A stretch of DNA of 64,000 nucleotides from Bacillota bacterium. GTDB lineage: Bacteria > Bacillota > Bacilli > Paenibacillales > NBRC-103111. Location: positions 62,001-126,000 of the forward strand of contig JAEWGW010000025.1 of NCBI GenBank assembly GCA_023388055.1, in the 5' to 3' direction. Each line of letters opens with the position of its first letter. The stretch's first letter is position 1. A program made the position numbers and the translations under genes. Shown here one piece after another: positions 22,536 through 31,291 of the stretch. The notes under the pieces are model-generated. The model was not told where the DNA came from. It did not search any database and was given only the letters and a program-made list of their open reading frames with translations.

Positions 22536-22922
22536 ATGGGGCAAGACAGAATCAGGCTGGAAGAGCTGGCTGGCGGGGCTGTGGCCGAGCGGTTCGGAAT
22601 TGAGTTGCAGAAGGTCCTGGCCAACATTGCGGACCCGAATACGGACGCGAGCAAGAAACGGAGTATTGCGGTCACGTTATCCCTTCAGGGGGATGACAAC
22701 CGGGATGTGATTCTGGTGGATATCTCCACCAAGGTCACGCTGGCTCCGGCTAAGTCGGTGGGCACTAAATTTACCATCGGCAAGGATCGGGACGGTAAGG
22801 TGGTCGGCGCGGAATTGGTATCCGGTGCCAAAAATCAATTCATGATGGACAACGATGGAGAACTGGCCGATGATCGCGGCCAGAAGGTTGTGGGCTTCAA
22901 CAAAATTCAGGGGGGCAAATAA
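22536..22922 (+). CDS. Phage protein of the type annotated as replication terminator protein
   Basis: The ATG at 22536 follows AAAGGAG. The 128-residue protein has LEELAGGAVAERFGIELQKV, then NIADPNTDASKKRSI and a beta-rich second half. This pattern recurs in Bacillota phages just before DUF2303-like proteins. Automated annotation often calls it replication terminator protein, without experimental basis that I know. It starts the replication/recombination block. Confidence 0.65.
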   Translation: MGQDRIRLEELAGGAVAERFGIELQKVLANIADPNTDASKKRSIAVTLSLQGDDNRDVILVDISTKVTLAPAKSVGTKFTIGKDRDGKVVGAELVSGAKNQFMMDNDGELADDRGQKVVGFNKIQGGK

Positions 22923-22925
22923 TCC

Positions 22926-23651
22926 ATGGATCTGACCAAGGAAGCATTGGAATATCTGATTGAAGAAAACGGTGCGAACGAAATTGAAGTCCTGAATGGC
23001 CAAACCTATACCCGGTACCCGCTGAACCTGATTAGGGAGCCGGTTCCTGCTGCACTCCAAGTTCGGAGCCTGTCGGGCTTCGTTCAATACATTCGATCTC
23101 AGTTCGACGGCAAGCTCAAGCTCATGGTTCACGTCACCAGCCCTACGGAGGTGGTAGCCTTCACTTCCTTCAATAGCGACAAGAACCGTGAGGTACTTAT
23201 CAAGGCAGAAGCGCTGCTGCCACGTATCGAATTCGGTTCGTTTATTGGGACCGAGCAATTCATTATCAGCCTGCAGGCGGCGTTTGTCCCGACCGAGCAT
23301 CGCAATGATCTCCTCAAAATTGTGGGTAATATCAAGGAAGAAAACGTCCAGCAATTTGGGGATGACGGCGTGAGCCAGCAAGTCACCGCCAAAACGGGCG
23401 TGACCGCGGTGGAGACGGTAAAGGTGCCCAATCCGGTTGTACTTCAACCCTTCCGGACATTCGTGGAAGTGGAGCAGCCGGAGAGTGAGTTCATTTTCCG
23501 CATGAAGAGCGGTTCACCAACCCCTTACGGCGCTTTATACGAAGCAGACGGTGGGGCCTGGAAGATTGCTGCTATGCAGAACATCAAGGGATATTTGAAA
23601 GAGGAATTGCAATCTTTTATCGACGCCGAGCTGATTGTCATCATTGCGTAA
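22926..23651 (+). CDS. DUF2303-like phage protein
   Basis: The 241-residue protein starts four bases after the previous gene. It contains SLSGFVQYIRSQFD, the pattern at the start of DUF2303/YfdQ-type phage proteins, then alternating strands and helices up to ITTSPT-like VTSPTEVVAF and QFIISLQAAFVP. Function unknown. Its place directly before the SMC-like ATPase in the recombination module suggests a role linked to DNA. Confidence 0.65.
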   Translation: MDLTKEALEYLIEENGANEIEVLNGQTYTRYPLNLIREPVPAALQVRSLSGFVQYIRSQFDGKLKLMVHVTSPTEVVAFTSFNSDKNREVLIKAEALLPRIEFGSFIGTEQFIISLQAAFVPTEHRNDLLKIVGNIKEENVQQFGDDGVSQQVTAKTGVTAVETVKVPNPVVLQPFRTFVEVEQPESEFIFRMKSGSPTPYGALYEADGGAWKIAAMQNIKGYLKEELQSFIDAELIVIIA

Positions 23652-23668
23652 GCCCTCTTCATCGTTTC

Positions 23669-23697
23669 CCCGGGCAGGCTCCTTGCCTGCTTGGGGC
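23669..23697. other. Intercistronic hairpin
   Basis: CCCCGGGCAGGC pairs imperfectly with GCCTGCTTGGGG around TCCTT in the 76-base gap before the SMC-like ATPase gene. There is no T run, so it is more likely an mRNA-stability or processing element than a terminator. Confidence 0.4.
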
Positions 23698-23727
23698 CAT
23701 CCACATCAAAGGGAGCGCCAGATAACC

Positions 23728-25065
23728 ATGATCAAAATCAACAAATTGGAAATCGAGAACGTTAAGCGGGTCAAGGCCGTGAAGATCGAGCCGACCAGCT
23801 CCGGCCTGACCATCCTGGGCGGGAAGAACCGACAGGGCAAGACCAGCGTCCTGGACGCCATCGCGTGGGGGTTGGGCGGGAACAAATATCGGCCCAGCCA
23901 AGCCGAGCGAGAAGGGTCTACCATCCCTCCGTTTCTCCGTCTTGTCCTCAATAACGGCCTCATCGTGGAGCGGAAGGGGAAAAACAGTGATCTGAAGGTC
24001 ATTGATCCGAACGGCCAGAAGGGCGGGCAGCAGCTCCTGGATAGTTTTGTCGAGGAGTTGGCCATCAACCTGCCCAAGTTTATGAATGCTTCCAGCAAGG
24101 AAAAGGCGGCCATTCTGCTCCGGATCATCGGAGTGGGCCAGCAGCTCCACGAGCTGGAGGTAAAGGAGCAGGAGGTTTACAATCGCCGGCATACCATTGG
24201 GCAGATCGCGGATCAGAAACTCAAGTTTGCCAAGGAGCAGCCGTATTTCCCAGATGCCCCGAAGGAGCCTGTTTCCGCATCAGAGTTGATCCGGCAACAG
24301 CAGGCTATCCTGGCCGTTAATGGCGAAAACCAGCGCAAGCGGCAGCGAGTCCGGGAAATTCAGTCGGCGTTTGACCAGCAAGGCCGAGAGGTAAATCGCC
24401 TGACTGCCATGCTCAATGAGGCTCAGGCCAAGTATGCACAGCTGCAGGAGGACCTTGGCATTGCCCAAACGGATGCACTGGATCTGCTCGATGAGTCCAC
24501 TCAGGAACTGGAGGCCAATATTCAACAGATCGACCGGATTAACCGGAAGGTGCGGGCGAACCTGGACAAGGATAAGGCGGAGACCGATGCCGGTGAGTAC
24601 CGGATCCAATACGATCAGCTCACCGTGGAGATCAACACCATCCGGCAGCAAAAGACCGATCTTCTGGCCAATGCCCCCCTGCCCCTGCCCGGGCTCACCG
24701 TCGAAAACGGGGAGCTCCTCTATAACCGGAAACAGTGGGATAGCATGAGCGGCGCCGACCAGCTTATCGTTTCCGCGTCCATTGTGCGGAAATTGAAACC
24801 GGAATGCGGGTTTGTCCTCCTCGACAAGCTGGAGCAGATGGACATGGACACTCTGCAGGAGTTCGGTGCCTGGCTGGAGCAGGAGGGCCTGCAGGCCATT
24901 GCCACCCGGGTGAGCACCGGGGAGGAGTGTTCCATCATCATTGAGGACGGTTATGTCGCCGGGCAGGAGGATATCCAGCTGCAAGATCCTCCAGGCGAAC
25001 TTGATCCCGGGGAAGGCTGGGACGCTCCTGCTGCCTCACAGACTTGGAAAGCAGGTGAATTCTAA
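23728..25065 (+). CDS. SMC/RecN-like AAA ATPase
   Basis: The ATG at 23728 begins MIKINKLEIENVKRV, the typical start of SMC/RecF-type ATPases; 445 residues. Walker A is GGKNRQGKTS (31-40). A coiled-coil region covers about 140-345. A C-terminal part holds a Walker B-like VLLDKLEQMD (about 370). Such phage proteins act in recombination, likely with nuclease or annealing partners. It overlaps the start of the next gene (TAATG). Confidence 0.8.
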   Translation: MIKINKLEIENVKRVKAVKIEPTSSGLTILGGKNRQGKTSVLDAIAWGLGGNKYRPSQAEREGSTIPPFLRLVLNNGLIVERKGKNSDLKVIDPNGQKGGQQLLDSFVEELAINLPKFMNASSKEKAAILLRIIGVGQQLHELEVKEQEVYNRRHTIGQIADQKLKFAKEQPYFPDAPKEPVSASELIRQQQAILAVNGENQRKRQRVREIQSAFDQQGREVNRLTAMLNEAQAKYAQLQEDLGIAQTDALDLLDESTQELEANIQQIDRINRKVRANLDKDKAETDAGEYRIQYDQLTVEINTIRQQKTDLLANAPLPLPGLTVENGELLYNRKQWDSMSGADQLIVSASIVRKLKPECGFVLLDKLEQMDMDTLQEFGAWLEQEGLQAIATRVSTGEECSIIIEDGYVAGQEDIQLQDPPGELDPGEGWDAPAASQTWKAGEF

Positions 25066-26189
25066 TGTACGAAGGTGAAAGTGGATTCATTCAAACAGCC
25101 CAAAAAGTCGTACTGTACGGACCTGAAGGAGTTGGGAAATCGTCTCTTGCCTCCATGTTTCCTAATCCTGTTTTTATTGACACTGAAGGATCAACGAAAA
25201 ATTTGAATGTAAAGCGTCTGAAAAAGGCATCCAGTTGGGAAATGCTCAAGCAACAAGTTACCTGGATGAAACAGCAAAAAGCAACCTATGGGACTTTAAT
25301 TATTGATACCGTGGATTGGGCTGAAATGTTTTGTGTGGAGAGTCTGTGCTCAGAACATCAGAAAAAAGGCGTTGAAGACTTCGGCTACGGCAAGGGATAT
25401 GTGTATGTGGCTGAAGAAATTGGTCGCTTCTTGAATTTGTTGAGTGACGTAGTGGAGGCAGGCATTCATGTGGTACTTACTGCTCACTCCCAAATTGTTA
25501 AATTTGAGCAGCCGGATGAAATGGGGGCTTATGACCGGTATCAGCTCAAGCTTGGGGCCAAGACGGGCAGCCGAACAGCAGCACTGGTCAAGGAATGGGC
25601 AGACATGGTCCTCTTCATCAATTACAAAACGTTCAGCGTGGCCGCCGACAAAGAAGGCAAAAAGAATAAGGCCCAAGGCGGTACCCGGACCATTTACGCC
25701 ACGCATCACCCGGCGTGGGATGCCAAGAACCGGCACGGGCTGCCGGATGAATTCCCGCTGGACTATGGTCGGATCGCACATATCTTTGCCGTTAATGGTC
25801 CGCAGGCAAGCTCACCCATGATGCCACCGGTTGCTCCGGTTGCTCCGCCGGCAGTTACCCCGCCGATGCAATACCCGCCTGCGCAACAGGCCCCGGTAAC
25901 GCCACCTCCGCAGACAGCGCCACTTGTAGCACCTCCGGGACAACAGAGGGAGCCTGATCTATTCGACAAGGCCCCGAACCCCAATATTCCGGCTGCGCTG
26001 CGGGAGCTGATGATCCAGCACCAGGTAACGGAATATGAGATTCAGCGAGCCGTTGGCCAAAAGGGATATTATCCGGTGGCCACTCCCATCACCAATTACG
26101 CCCCCGATTTTATCAATGGGGTGCTGGTGACGGCCTGGCCGCAAGTTTTCGGTATGATTCAGCAAGCCCGGGAAATCCCGTTTTCATAA
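25065..26189 (+). CDS. Sak4-like RecA-fold ATPase (phage nucleotide-binding protein)
   Basis: Walker A is GPEGVGKS (19-26) and Walker B-like sequence is TLIIDTVDW. FLNLLSDVVEAGIHVVLTAH follows, as in the Sak4/single-strand-annealing ATPases of phages. These RecA-core proteins support annealing with an SSB protein. A Pro/Gln-rich linker (about residues 245-300) precedes a small helical C-terminal domain. The 374-residue gene is coupled to the SMC-like gene and followed by the DUF669 protein, the usual neighbourhood. Confidence 0.85.
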   Translation: MYEGESGFIQTAQKVVLYGPEGVGKSSLASMFPNPVFIDTEGSTKNLNVKRLKKASSWEMLKQQVTWMKQQKATYGTLIIDTVDWAEMFCVESLCSEHQKKGVEDFGYGKGYVYVAEEIGRFLNLLSDVVEAGIHVVLTAHSQIVKFEQPDEMGAYDRYQLKLGAKTGSRTAALVKEWADMVLFINYKTFSVAADKEGKKNKAQGGTRTIYATHHPAWDAKNRHGLPDEFPLDYGRIAHIFAVNGPQASSPMMPPVAPVAPPAVTPPMQYPPAQQAPVTPPPQTAPLVAPPGQQREPDLFDKAPNPNIPAALRELMIQHQVTEYEIQRAVGQKGYYPVATPITNYAPDFINGVLVTAWPQVFGMIQQAREIPFS

Positions 26190-26210
26190 CATCTTAGGAG
26201 GTTTTCATCT

Positions 26211-26804
26211 ATGAGTCAGGAAGTGGAACGTGAGTTTGGATGGGAAGACACAATTGAGAAAGATAGTAATTTTGTGATCCTTCCCGAGGGGGATTACGAT
26301 TTCATCGTCACCAAATTTGAACGGGGCCGCTTTAATGGGTCTGCAAAAATGCCAGCATGCAATCAGGCTAAGGTTGAACTGACCTTTAAGTCTGACCAAG
26401 GCGATGTAATCATTATTCATACCCTTCTGCTTCACACCAAGACGGAAGGATTGTTATCGAACTTTTTTGCAGGCATTGGCCAGAAGCGGAAGGGTGAAAA
26501 ACTAAAAATGAATTGGAATACGGTCGTTGGTTCTCGTGGAAGGGCGAAATTGTTCATCGACACTTATAAAAACTACACCGGTAATAAAGTAGATACCTTC
26601 TATCCATATGAGGAGGTATTCGGCCAAGCACCGCAGCAGCAGTACCAACAAAATCAGTATCAGCAGCCTCCTCAAAACCAGCAGCAGTATCCGCCGCAAT
26701 ATCCGCAGACTCCGCCTCCGCAACAGCAGGGCTATCAGCAACCATTCCCGGGAGCCGGGGCTCCACCGCAACAGGGCGGCGGTTGGTCGCAGGGCAATTT
26801 TTAA
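26211..26804 (+). CDS. DUF669 family protein (SSB-like role)
   Basis: AGGAGG lies 12 bases before the ATG. The 197-residue protein starts with the DUF669 pattern (FGWEDTIEKDSNFVILPEGD, YDFIVTKFERG), with an OB-fold-like beta region to residue 140. A long Gln/Pro/Gly-rich tail follows, as in single-strand binding proteins. DUF669 proteins sit next to Sak4-type ATPases and are taken to be their SSB partner. The tail lacks an acidic tip. Confidence 0.8.
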   Translation: MSQEVEREFGWEDTIEKDSNFVILPEGDYDFIVTKFERGRFNGSAKMPACNQAKVELTFKSDQGDVIIIHTLLLHTKTEGLLSNFFAGIGQKRKGEKLKMNWNTVVGSRGRAKLFIDTYKNYTGNKVDTFYPYEEVFGQAPQQQYQQNQYQQPPQNQQQYPPQYPQTPPPQQQGYQQPFPGAGAPPQQGGGWSQGNF

Positions 26805-26999
26805 ATGAGCTATACCTGTATTGGGAGACCAGCACATGGACTTTTCAAAAAATGGAGAGACATCCCTGGCTGCGGACTTAAGTGGGGATATGACCCGAGT
26901 GACGGGAAATGCCCCATATGCAGGGGGAATTTAATTCCATCCTCATTTGTTGGTTCCCAGCATCGCATCCAAGACATATCAGCGGAGGTAAAGCGGTAA
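26805..26999 (+). CDS. Small zinc-finger-like phage protein (64 aa)
   Basis: The ATG follows the previous stop directly and its own stop overlaps the helicase start, so it is translationally coupled on both sides. It has four Cys (Cys5, Cys23, and CPIC at about 36-39) that could bind zinc. The middle is Trp/Gly-rich. Its role with the SF2 helicase is unknown. Confidence 0.55.
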   Translation: MSYTCIGRPAHGLFKKWRDIPGCGLKWGYDPSDGKCPICRGNLIPSSFVGSQHRIQDISAEVKR

Positions 27000-28576
27000 T
27001 GGAGCTGAGAGGCTATCAACAAGAAGCCCGGGTCTCCATCCAGTCGCAATGGGAAAAGGGCGTGCAGCGGACGCTGCTCGTCCTGCCCACCGGCTGCGGG
27101 AAGACCATTGTATTTTCCAAGGTGATTGAGGACCGGGTCATCCTGGGCGAGCGTGTGCTTGTCCTGGCCCACCGGGGGGAACTGCTGGATCAGGCCGCCG
27201 ACAAATTGGCAAAGTCCACGGGTCTCGGCTGCGCCACGGAAAAGGCAGAGCAAACCTCTATTGGCAGTTGGTACCGCGTGGTGGTCGGCAGCGTTCAAAC
27301 CATGATGCGGGAAAAGCGTCTGGACCAATTTGCCCCTGACCACTTTGACACCATCATCATCGATGAGGCACATCACTGCTTGTCCGACAGCTATCAGCGA
27401 GTGCTGCAGTATTTCTCCCAGGCGCATGTGCTGGGTGTAACAGCTACTCCGGACCGCGGGGATATGCGCAACCTGGGAAGTTATTTTGAGAGCCTGGCCT
27501 ATGAATATTCGCTGCCCAAGGCCATCAAGGAGGGGTATCTCAGCCCGATTAAGGCGATGACCATTCCCCTGAAATTGGACTTGTCCGCGGTGGGCCAGCA
27601 GGCGGGAGATTTCAAAAATTCTGACTTGGGTACGGCGCTGGACCCGTACCTGGACCAGATCGCGGCCGAGATGTGGAAGGTAGCCCATGACCGGAAGATT
27701 GTCGTTTTCCTCCCCTTGGTCAAAACCAGCCAGAAGTTTACGCAGATTCTGAACGGCATTGGCTTCCGGGCTGCGGAAGTCAATGGGGAGTCCCAGGACC
27801 GGGCAGAGGTACTGGCGGACTTTGATGCCGGCAAATACAACGTGCTATGCAACAGCATGCTCCTGACAGAGGGGTGGGATTGCCCCAGCGTGGACTGTGT
27901 CCTGGTCCTGCGGCCAACCAAGGTCCGTAGCCTTTATAGCCAGATGGTGGGACGAGGCACCCGGCTCTTCCCGGGAAAACAGAACCTGCTGCTCCTGGAC
28001 TTCCTGTGGCACACCGAGCGCCATGAACTCTGTCATCCGGCCCACCTTATCGCCGAAAGCGAGGAAATCGCCCAGGCCATGACCAAGCAGATTGAGGAGG
28101 CGGACATCCCGCTGGATCTGGAGGTTGTGGAGAAGCAGGCGGCTGAAGATGTGGTCTCCGCCCGCGAGGAGGCGCTCGCAAAGCAACTGGAGGAAATGAA
28201 GAAGCGCAAGCGGGCCTTGGTAGATCCGCTGCAATTTGAGATGAGCATTCAGGCGGAAGATTTGGCCAGCTATGTGCCTGCATTCGGGTGGGAGATGGCG
28301 CCGCCCAGTGACGCCCAGGTCAAGACGCTTGAGAAACTGGGGATATTCCCGGAAGCCATCGACAATGCCGGCAAGGCTTCCCTGCTGCTGGAGCGCTTGG
28401 ATAAACGGCGGGTGGAGGGACTCACGACGCCGAAGCAGATTCGCTTCTTGGAAAACCGCGGCTTTCAGCATGTGGGGACCTGGCAATTTGACACGGCCAA
28501 GCATCTGATCGACCGGATCGCGGGGAATGGTTGGCGGGTGCCGGAGGGGATCAATCCGAAAGAGTACCGTGGGTAA
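26999..28576 (+). CDS. DEAD/DEAH-type SF2 helicase
   Basis: The ATG at 26999 follows GGAGG, giving 525 residues. Helicase motifs: Q-motif LRGYQQEA, motif I PTGCGKT (30-36), Ia LAHRGEL, motif II DEAH (122-125), motif III VTATPDR, motif V LTEGWDCP and motif VI QMVGRGTR. This is the COG1061/RecG-like restriction-type helicase layout common in phage replication modules. A helical C-terminal part includes two HTH-like Lys/Arg-rich segments. It probably unwinds DNA for replication or recombination. Confidence 0.9.
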   Translation: MELRGYQQEARVSIQSQWEKGVQRTLLVLPTGCGKTIVFSKVIEDRVILGERVLVLAHRGELLDQAADKLAKSTGLGCATEKAEQTSIGSWYRVVVGSVQTMMREKRLDQFAPDHFDTIIIDEAHHCLSDSYQRVLQYFSQAHVLGVTATPDRGDMRNLGSYFESLAYEYSLPKAIKEGYLSPIKAMTIPLKLDLSAVGQQAGDFKNSDLGTALDPYLDQIAAEMWKVAHDRKIVVFLPLVKTSQKFTQILNGIGFRAAEVNGESQDRAEVLADFDAGKYNVLCNSMLLTEGWDCPSVDCVLVLRPTKVRSLYSQMVGRGTRLFPGKQNLLLLDFLWHTERHELCHPAHLIAESEEIAQAMTKQIEEADIPLDLEVVEKQAAEDVVSAREEALAKQLEEMKKRKRALVDPLQFEMSIQAEDLASYVPAFGWEMAPPSDAQVKTLEKLGIFPEAIDNAGKASLLLERLDKRRVEGLTTPKQIRFLENRGFQHVGTWQFDTAKHLIDRIAGNGWRVPEGINPKEYRG

Positions 28577-28577
28577 T

Positions 28578-28604
28578 AAAAAAACACCTCTATGAGAAGG
28601 TGCT
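28578..28604 (-). terminator. Terminator of the antisense tRNA unit
   Basis: On the minus strand, GCACCT pairs with AGGTG(T) around TCTCATAG and is followed by seven T. It lies 19 bases past the 3' end of the tRNA gene and just after the helicase stop on the other strand. Confidence 0.75.
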
Positions 28605-28622
28605 TGATATTTATATAGGGTA

Positions 28623-28709
28623 CGGAGGGGAGGGGATTCGAACCCCTGAACGGTTTTATCCGTCGATCGATTTTAAGTCGATTGCAATCGACCACTCTGC
28701 CACCCCGTA
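28623..28709 (-). tRNA. tRNA with UAA anticodon (Leu UUA codon), serine-type features
   Basis: An 87-base class II cloverleaf can be folded: D-arm GCA...TGC, anticodon stem ATCGA/TCGAT with loop CTTAAAA (anticodon UAA at 28675-28673), a long variable arm (ACGG...CCGT), and T-arm AGGGG-TTCGAAT-CCCCT. The acceptor 3' strand is CCCCTCC with G as discriminator. The 5' strand TACGGGG pairs only at positions 4-7; the outer three pairs mismatch. A 3' CCA is not encoded. Leu tRNAs normally carry A73, while G73 is usual for Ser, so identity is uncertain. Confidence 0.75.
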
Positions 28710-28717
28710 ATAATGAA

Positions 28718-28746
28718 ATATTACCATAGATTGCTAGATTCGTAAA
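28718..28746 (-). promoter_or_regulatory. Promoter of the antisense tRNA unit
   Basis: On the minus strand, TTTACG (28746-28741) is followed after 17 bases by TAATAT (28723-28718). Transcription would start about 2-6 bases before the tRNA 5' end, leaving almost no leader. The same bases form the leader of the rightward primase gene. Confidence 0.6.
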
Positions 28747-28758
28747 GGGGTAGGACTA

Positions 28759-31020
28759 ATGGAACATAAACTGGACCTCATCGCCTTGCTGGCCCATGTG
28801 GATCCGGCCTACGTGAGCTACCAGGAATGGGTCAATGTCGGCATGGCACTGAAGTATGAAGGCTACACGGCCAGCGATTGGGAGGAGTGGAGCCGGCGGG
28901 ACTCCGGCCGTTACAAACCCGGGGAGTGTTTCCGGAAGTGGACCACCTTCGAGGGGACGGCCACTCCCGTCACCGGTGCCACCATCACCCAGATGGCTAA
29001 GGATAGCGGTTGGAAGCCCCGGTCCATGTATGAGCGGGAAGAGGACCGGGAGCTGAGCTGGGACGACGAAATCTCCGGCGGGGATTACGTGGTCATTGAC
29101 CGGAATTGGATCGAGGGCCGGGAGATCCATGAGCCCGCCGTCTGGAACCCGGTGCAGCAGCTCACCACGTACCTGCAGAAACTGTTCGAGGCTTCCGAAA
29201 ACGTCGGGTATGTCACGGAGACCTGGCAAAACGAGGATGGCAAATATCTGCCGACCAAGGGAGCGTATGACCGGACGGCGGGCGACCTCATTGAGCTTCT
29301 GCACATGTGTGAGGGCGACATCTGTGCGGTGATCGGGGACTATAACCGCGAAGCCGGTGCGTGGATCCGGTTTAACCCCCTGGACGGCAAGGGCGTTAAA
29401 AATGAAAATGTGACCGAGTACCGGTATGCCCTGGTCGAGTCCGACACCATGGATGTGGCCAAGCAAAACGCCATTATGCGGGAGCTGGAGCTGCCGATTG
29501 TCGTCATGATTTACAGTGGCGGGAAGAGCCTCCATGCCATCGTCCGTGTGGAGGCAGCCAATTATGATGAATACCGCAAGCGGGTGGACTATCTCTACAA
29601 TGTTTGCAAGAAAAACGGCCTGGCTATCGACAACCAGAACCGGAATCCTTCCCGGCTCTCTCGTATGCCCGGGGTAGAGCGCAACGGCAAGAAGCAATAT
29701 ATCGTGGATACTGACCTGGGCAAGGCGAGCTGGGCCGAATGGCATGAGTGGATTGAGGGCGTAAATGATGAGCTGCCTGATCCCGAAAGCTTGGCTACCT
29801 CTTGGGATAACATGCCTGATCTGGCGCCACCTTTGATCCATGGCGTGCTCCGGCAAGGCCATAAAATGTTGGCAGCTGGTCCCTCCAAAGCAGGCAAGAG
29901 CTTTATGTTAATCGAGCTTAGTATCGCCATTGCTGAGGGTATAAAGTGGCTTGCCTGGCAATGCGCTCAGGGCCGCGTTCTCTACGTTAACCTGGAGTTG
30001 GATAGCGCCAGCTGCTTGCATCGTTTCAAGGACGTATATACGGCGCTGGGCCTTACCGGCAGGCATATCGGAAACATCGACATTTGGAACCTGCGGGGCA
30101 AGTCAGTACCGATGGATAGGTTGTCCCCGAAGTTGATCCGCAGAGCGCAAAAAAGGGGCTACATCGCCGTTATCATTGACCCCATTTACAAGGTGTTAAC
30201 AGGCGACGAGAACAGCGCGGACCAGATGGCCCACTTCACCAACCAATTCGACAAGATCGCCACGGAGCTGGGCGCCAGCGTTATCTACTGCCATCATCAC
30301 AGCAAGGGGAGCCAGGGCGGCAAGAAGTCCATGGATCGGGCATCCGGCTCTGGCGTGTTTGCCCGGGACCCGGATGCACTCATTGACCTCGTGGAGCTGG
30401 AGGTGACGGAGGCGTTGTTGAAGCAGGAGGAAAACAAGGCCACTTGCGCCGTGTATAAATGGTTCCTGCAGCAATACAACCCGGCTTACCTCCAGAGCTC
30501 CGTCTCCCAGGACGACGAATTGAGCGCTCGGGCTATGGAGGATCATGCCAAGCGAGCGCTCTATGATACCGAGCAAAAGGCTGCAACAGCAGAGCTCCAG
30601 CGGGTTCTGGAGGCAGTTCGTTTACAGTCAGCTTGGCGGGTGGAAGGCACCCTTCGGGAATATTCCAAGTTTGCACCGGTTAATATGTGGTTTCAATATC
30701 CGGTCCACCGTGTGGATCAGGTGGGCAGCCTGAAAGATATTGAGCCGGAAGGCGAGGGCAGTCCACCATGGAAGAAGGCCATCGGCAAGCGCAAGACGAA
30801 CGCCAAAGAGGGCCGGCGGACCAAGGCAGAGGAGTTTGAGGACGCTGTCAACAACTGCAATATGGGGGAGCCGCCAACCGTCAAGGACCTCTGCGACTGG
30901 TTCTCGAACTCCGGTAAGCCGGTTGCCGAGCGTACCATGCGGGACTGGATTTCGAAGCATGGGTATGTCATCGACAAAAACAAAGGCAATATCGTCGTCA
31001 AGAGCGGCGGCGAAGACTAG
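28759..31020 (+). CDS. Phage primase-helicase (PriCT-2/AEP-like plus RepA-like ATPase)
   Basis: The 753-residue protein has an N-terminal PriCT-2-like domain (residues about 12-80: YQEWVNVGMALKYEG, W..WS). A primase-like central domain follows with YSGGKSLHAIVRVEA and NRNPSRLSRMPG. A RecA-like helicase domain has Walker A GPSKAGKS (374-381) and IIDPIY with Asp474 as Walker B. The C-terminus (about 650-753) includes a helix-turn-helix (TVKDLCDWFS, RTMRDWI). It would prime and unwind DNA at the phage origin, which may lie directly downstream. Confidence 0.85.
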   Translation: MEHKLDLIALLAHVDPAYVSYQEWVNVGMALKYEGYTASDWEEWSRRDSGRYKPGECFRKWTTFEGTATPVTGATITQMAKDSGWKPRSMYEREEDRELSWDDEISGGDYVVIDRNWIEGREIHEPAVWNPVQQLTTYLQKLFEASENVGYVTETWQNEDGKYLPTKGAYDRTAGDLIELLHMCEGDICAVIGDYNREAGAWIRFNPLDGKGVKNENVTEYRYALVESDTMDVAKQNAIMRELELPIVVMIYSGGKSLHAIVRVEAANYDEYRKRVDYLYNVCKKNGLAIDNQNRNPSRLSRMPGVERNGKKQYIVDTDLGKASWAEWHEWIEGVNDELPDPESLATSWDNMPDLAPPLIHGVLRQGHKMLAAGPSKAGKSFMLIELSIAIAEGIKWLAWQCAQGRVLYVNLELDSASCLHRFKDVYTALGLTGRHIGNIDIWNLRGKSVPMDRLSPKLIRRAQKRGYIAVIIDPIYKVLTGDENSADQMAHFTNQFDKIATELGASVIYCHHHSKGSQGGKKSMDRASGSGVFARDPDALIDLVELEVTEALLKQEENKATCAVYKWFLQQYNPAYLQSSVSQDDELSARAMEDHAKRALYDTEQKAATAELQRVLEAVRLQSAWRVEGTLREYSKFAPVNMWFQYPVHRVDQVGSLKDIEPEGEGSPPWKKAIGKRKTNAKEGRRTKAEEFEDAVNNCNMGEPPTVKDLCDWFSNSGKPVAERTMRDWISKHGYVIDKNKGNIVVKSGGED

Positions 31021-31291
31021 GAAAAACCGCCGCCGCAAAATCCGCCTAGCGGCGGGGATTACATCTTTTTTATAGTCTACGCCGCCGGGTGGATATACGT
31101 TTTTGTGGTCTACGCCGTGCGGCGGATAAATTGCGGGGATTGTGGTACGTCCTAGTCGCCGCCGCCGGGCAGCGGGGAACCTATATATATAAATATATAT
31201 AAGGATAAGGGACGGGGTATTAAGATCCCCGTCCCCCTCCCCTAATATTTAAAGCGCGCCGCCGTACAGTAAAAAAATGGAAGGTGATCAA
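31021..31291. other. Candidate phage replication origin
   Basis: No gene is seen. Three degenerate direct repeats share the core (T/G)TCTACGCCG...GGCGG or a related CGCCGCCGCCGG: about 31070-31092, 31106-31130 and 31150-31172. Two GCGGGGATT blocks recur (31052, 31132). An AT-only tract (CTATATATATAAATATATATAAG) follows at about 31181-31202. A hairpin GGGACGGGG...TCCCCGTCCC lies at 31209-31236. Iteron-like repeats next to an AT-rich tract directly after the primase-helicase suggest an origin. This is inference. Confidence 0.45.

Noticed and set aside
26810..27688. Leftward 292-residue frame opposite the helicase
   Set aside because: It is fully covered by the helicase gene, has no ribosome binding site and shows no family motif.
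28756..29862. Leftward 368-residue frame opposite the primase-helicase
   Set aside because: Shadow frame; the plus strand holds the PriCT-2, primase and Walker motifs.
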